Shown piece after piece: positions 63,461 through 64,000 of a stretch of 64,000 bases of DNA. Numbering within the stretch: position 1 is the first letter of the stretch; each line of letters starts with the position of its first letter. This DNA is from Ichthyophis bannanicus (Eukaryota; Chordata; Amphibia; Gymnophiona; Ichthyophiidae): assembly GCA_033557465.1 (NCBI GenBank), contig CM066040.1, positions 321,674,297 to 321,738,296 of the forward strand, in the 5' to 3' direction. Below the pieces are notes generated by a model that was not told the DNA's origin, did not search any database, and worked only from the letters and a program-made list of their open reading frames with translations. The translations under genes and the position numbers were made by a program.

Positions 63461-64000
63461 AGATGCATCTATTTTTACTGCAGTGGGAATGTGGTTCTGC
63501 TCAAACTGATTTGAATTGTTTTTAAGAGTAAAGAACTGCACTAAGTTTCAGCACTGGCTTTTTACATTGGGAGCAATTAGATATGCATTCCTTTGAATAC
63601 AATTCACGTGCCCACTATGCTATACTTTAGCACAGTGTTTTCTTCCTGCACTAGCTTGCTTTCTGCATTGGGGAGCGAGACTAGCACACGGAAATCTCAT
63701 GTAAAATGCTGCACTAGACTAGAACATAGTGTAGTTTGCTGCATTGGCCCAATAGAATCGATTAGCCACTCATTACAATGAGGACAATTTTCAAAGGTAA
63801 CTAAGTAGTTATCTGGTTAGATTGTCCTGAATAAAAATGGTCTCCCTCAGAGTGGTAGAAGTTTGCATGGGTTTTCACAATGCATATACTTTCAGCCAGA
63901 TTAAATTATTAAAAAGAGGTGCTCCTAGGGGAGGGGTCAGACAGGGTGTTTAGGCTCAAGGAATAAACAGTGCCTATATATTTAGCTTTTCTAATGTATG
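63461..64000. other. Unassigned stretch at the window edge
   Basis: AT-rich DNA with repeated TGCACTAG, CTGCATTGG and GCACTAG motifs at 63600-63750, which may be an old repeat. Nothing coding is recognised. Confidence 0.35.

Overview
The window looks like gene-poor nuclear DNA from a vertebrate. The best guess is an amphibian, possibly a caecilian; this is an inference from repeat content, not a database match. CR1 and L2 LINEs occur alongside a RTE/BovB-like LINE, a DIRS tyrosine-recombinase retrotransposon, Tc1, hAT and Harbinger-like DNA elements and tRNA-derived SINEs. That mix does not fit birds or placental mammals. I recognise no host protein-coding gene, no structural RNA gene and no CRISPR. 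Nearly every long open frame is either a relic transposon protein or an artefact of a tandem repeat.

Layout. Positions 1-7.4 kb hold an L2-clade endonuclease relic, a 45-bp minisatellite, a Harbinger-like MITE, a 1.9-kb G-rich GATGCATCAT minisatellite and a CR1 relic. Positions 8-20 kb hold an L2 element split by a SINE, a 232-bp hairpin MITE, a stack of decayed LINE pieces (L2-like, CR1 and RTE), a second Harbinger-like MITE and a SINE with a duplicated B-box module. Positions 20.3-26.3 kb hold nested L2 and CR1 copies, a DIRS terminal region, a purine-rich minisatellite with a large hairpin, and two RTE copies in opposite orientation.

Positions 26.5-35.1 kb form one stratified nest: a CR1 copy (minus strand) split by a 6.7-kb DIRS element (minus strand), which itself holds a CR1 3' end and a RTE fragment. 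Positions 35.1-46 kb hold further CR1, L2 and RTE copies plus hAT MITEs, two of them with perfect 8-bp target duplications. Positions 48-58.9 kb hold a 101-bp minisatellite, a Tc1 element with both ends and a second stratified nest. In that nest a 3.9-kb element with Harbinger-like ends sits in the 3' tail of one CR1, which lies inside another CR1. The 3.9-kb element contains a hAT MITE and a 479-bp foldback with tRNA-like promoter boxes in both arms. The right end holds a third Harbinger-like MITE, L2 and CR1 3' ends and a Tc1 fragment.

The parts relate as autonomous elements and their parasites. The SINEs carry tails like those of the L2-type LINEs and probably borrow their machinery. The MITEs carry only the ends that hAT or Harbinger transposases would recognise. 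Every coding relic I could follow is broken. The best preserved are a 236-codon CR1 frame (62371-63081), a 388-codon L2 frame (43623-44789) and the DIRS domains. Element boundaries without a visible target duplication are accurate only to roughly 10-50 bp.
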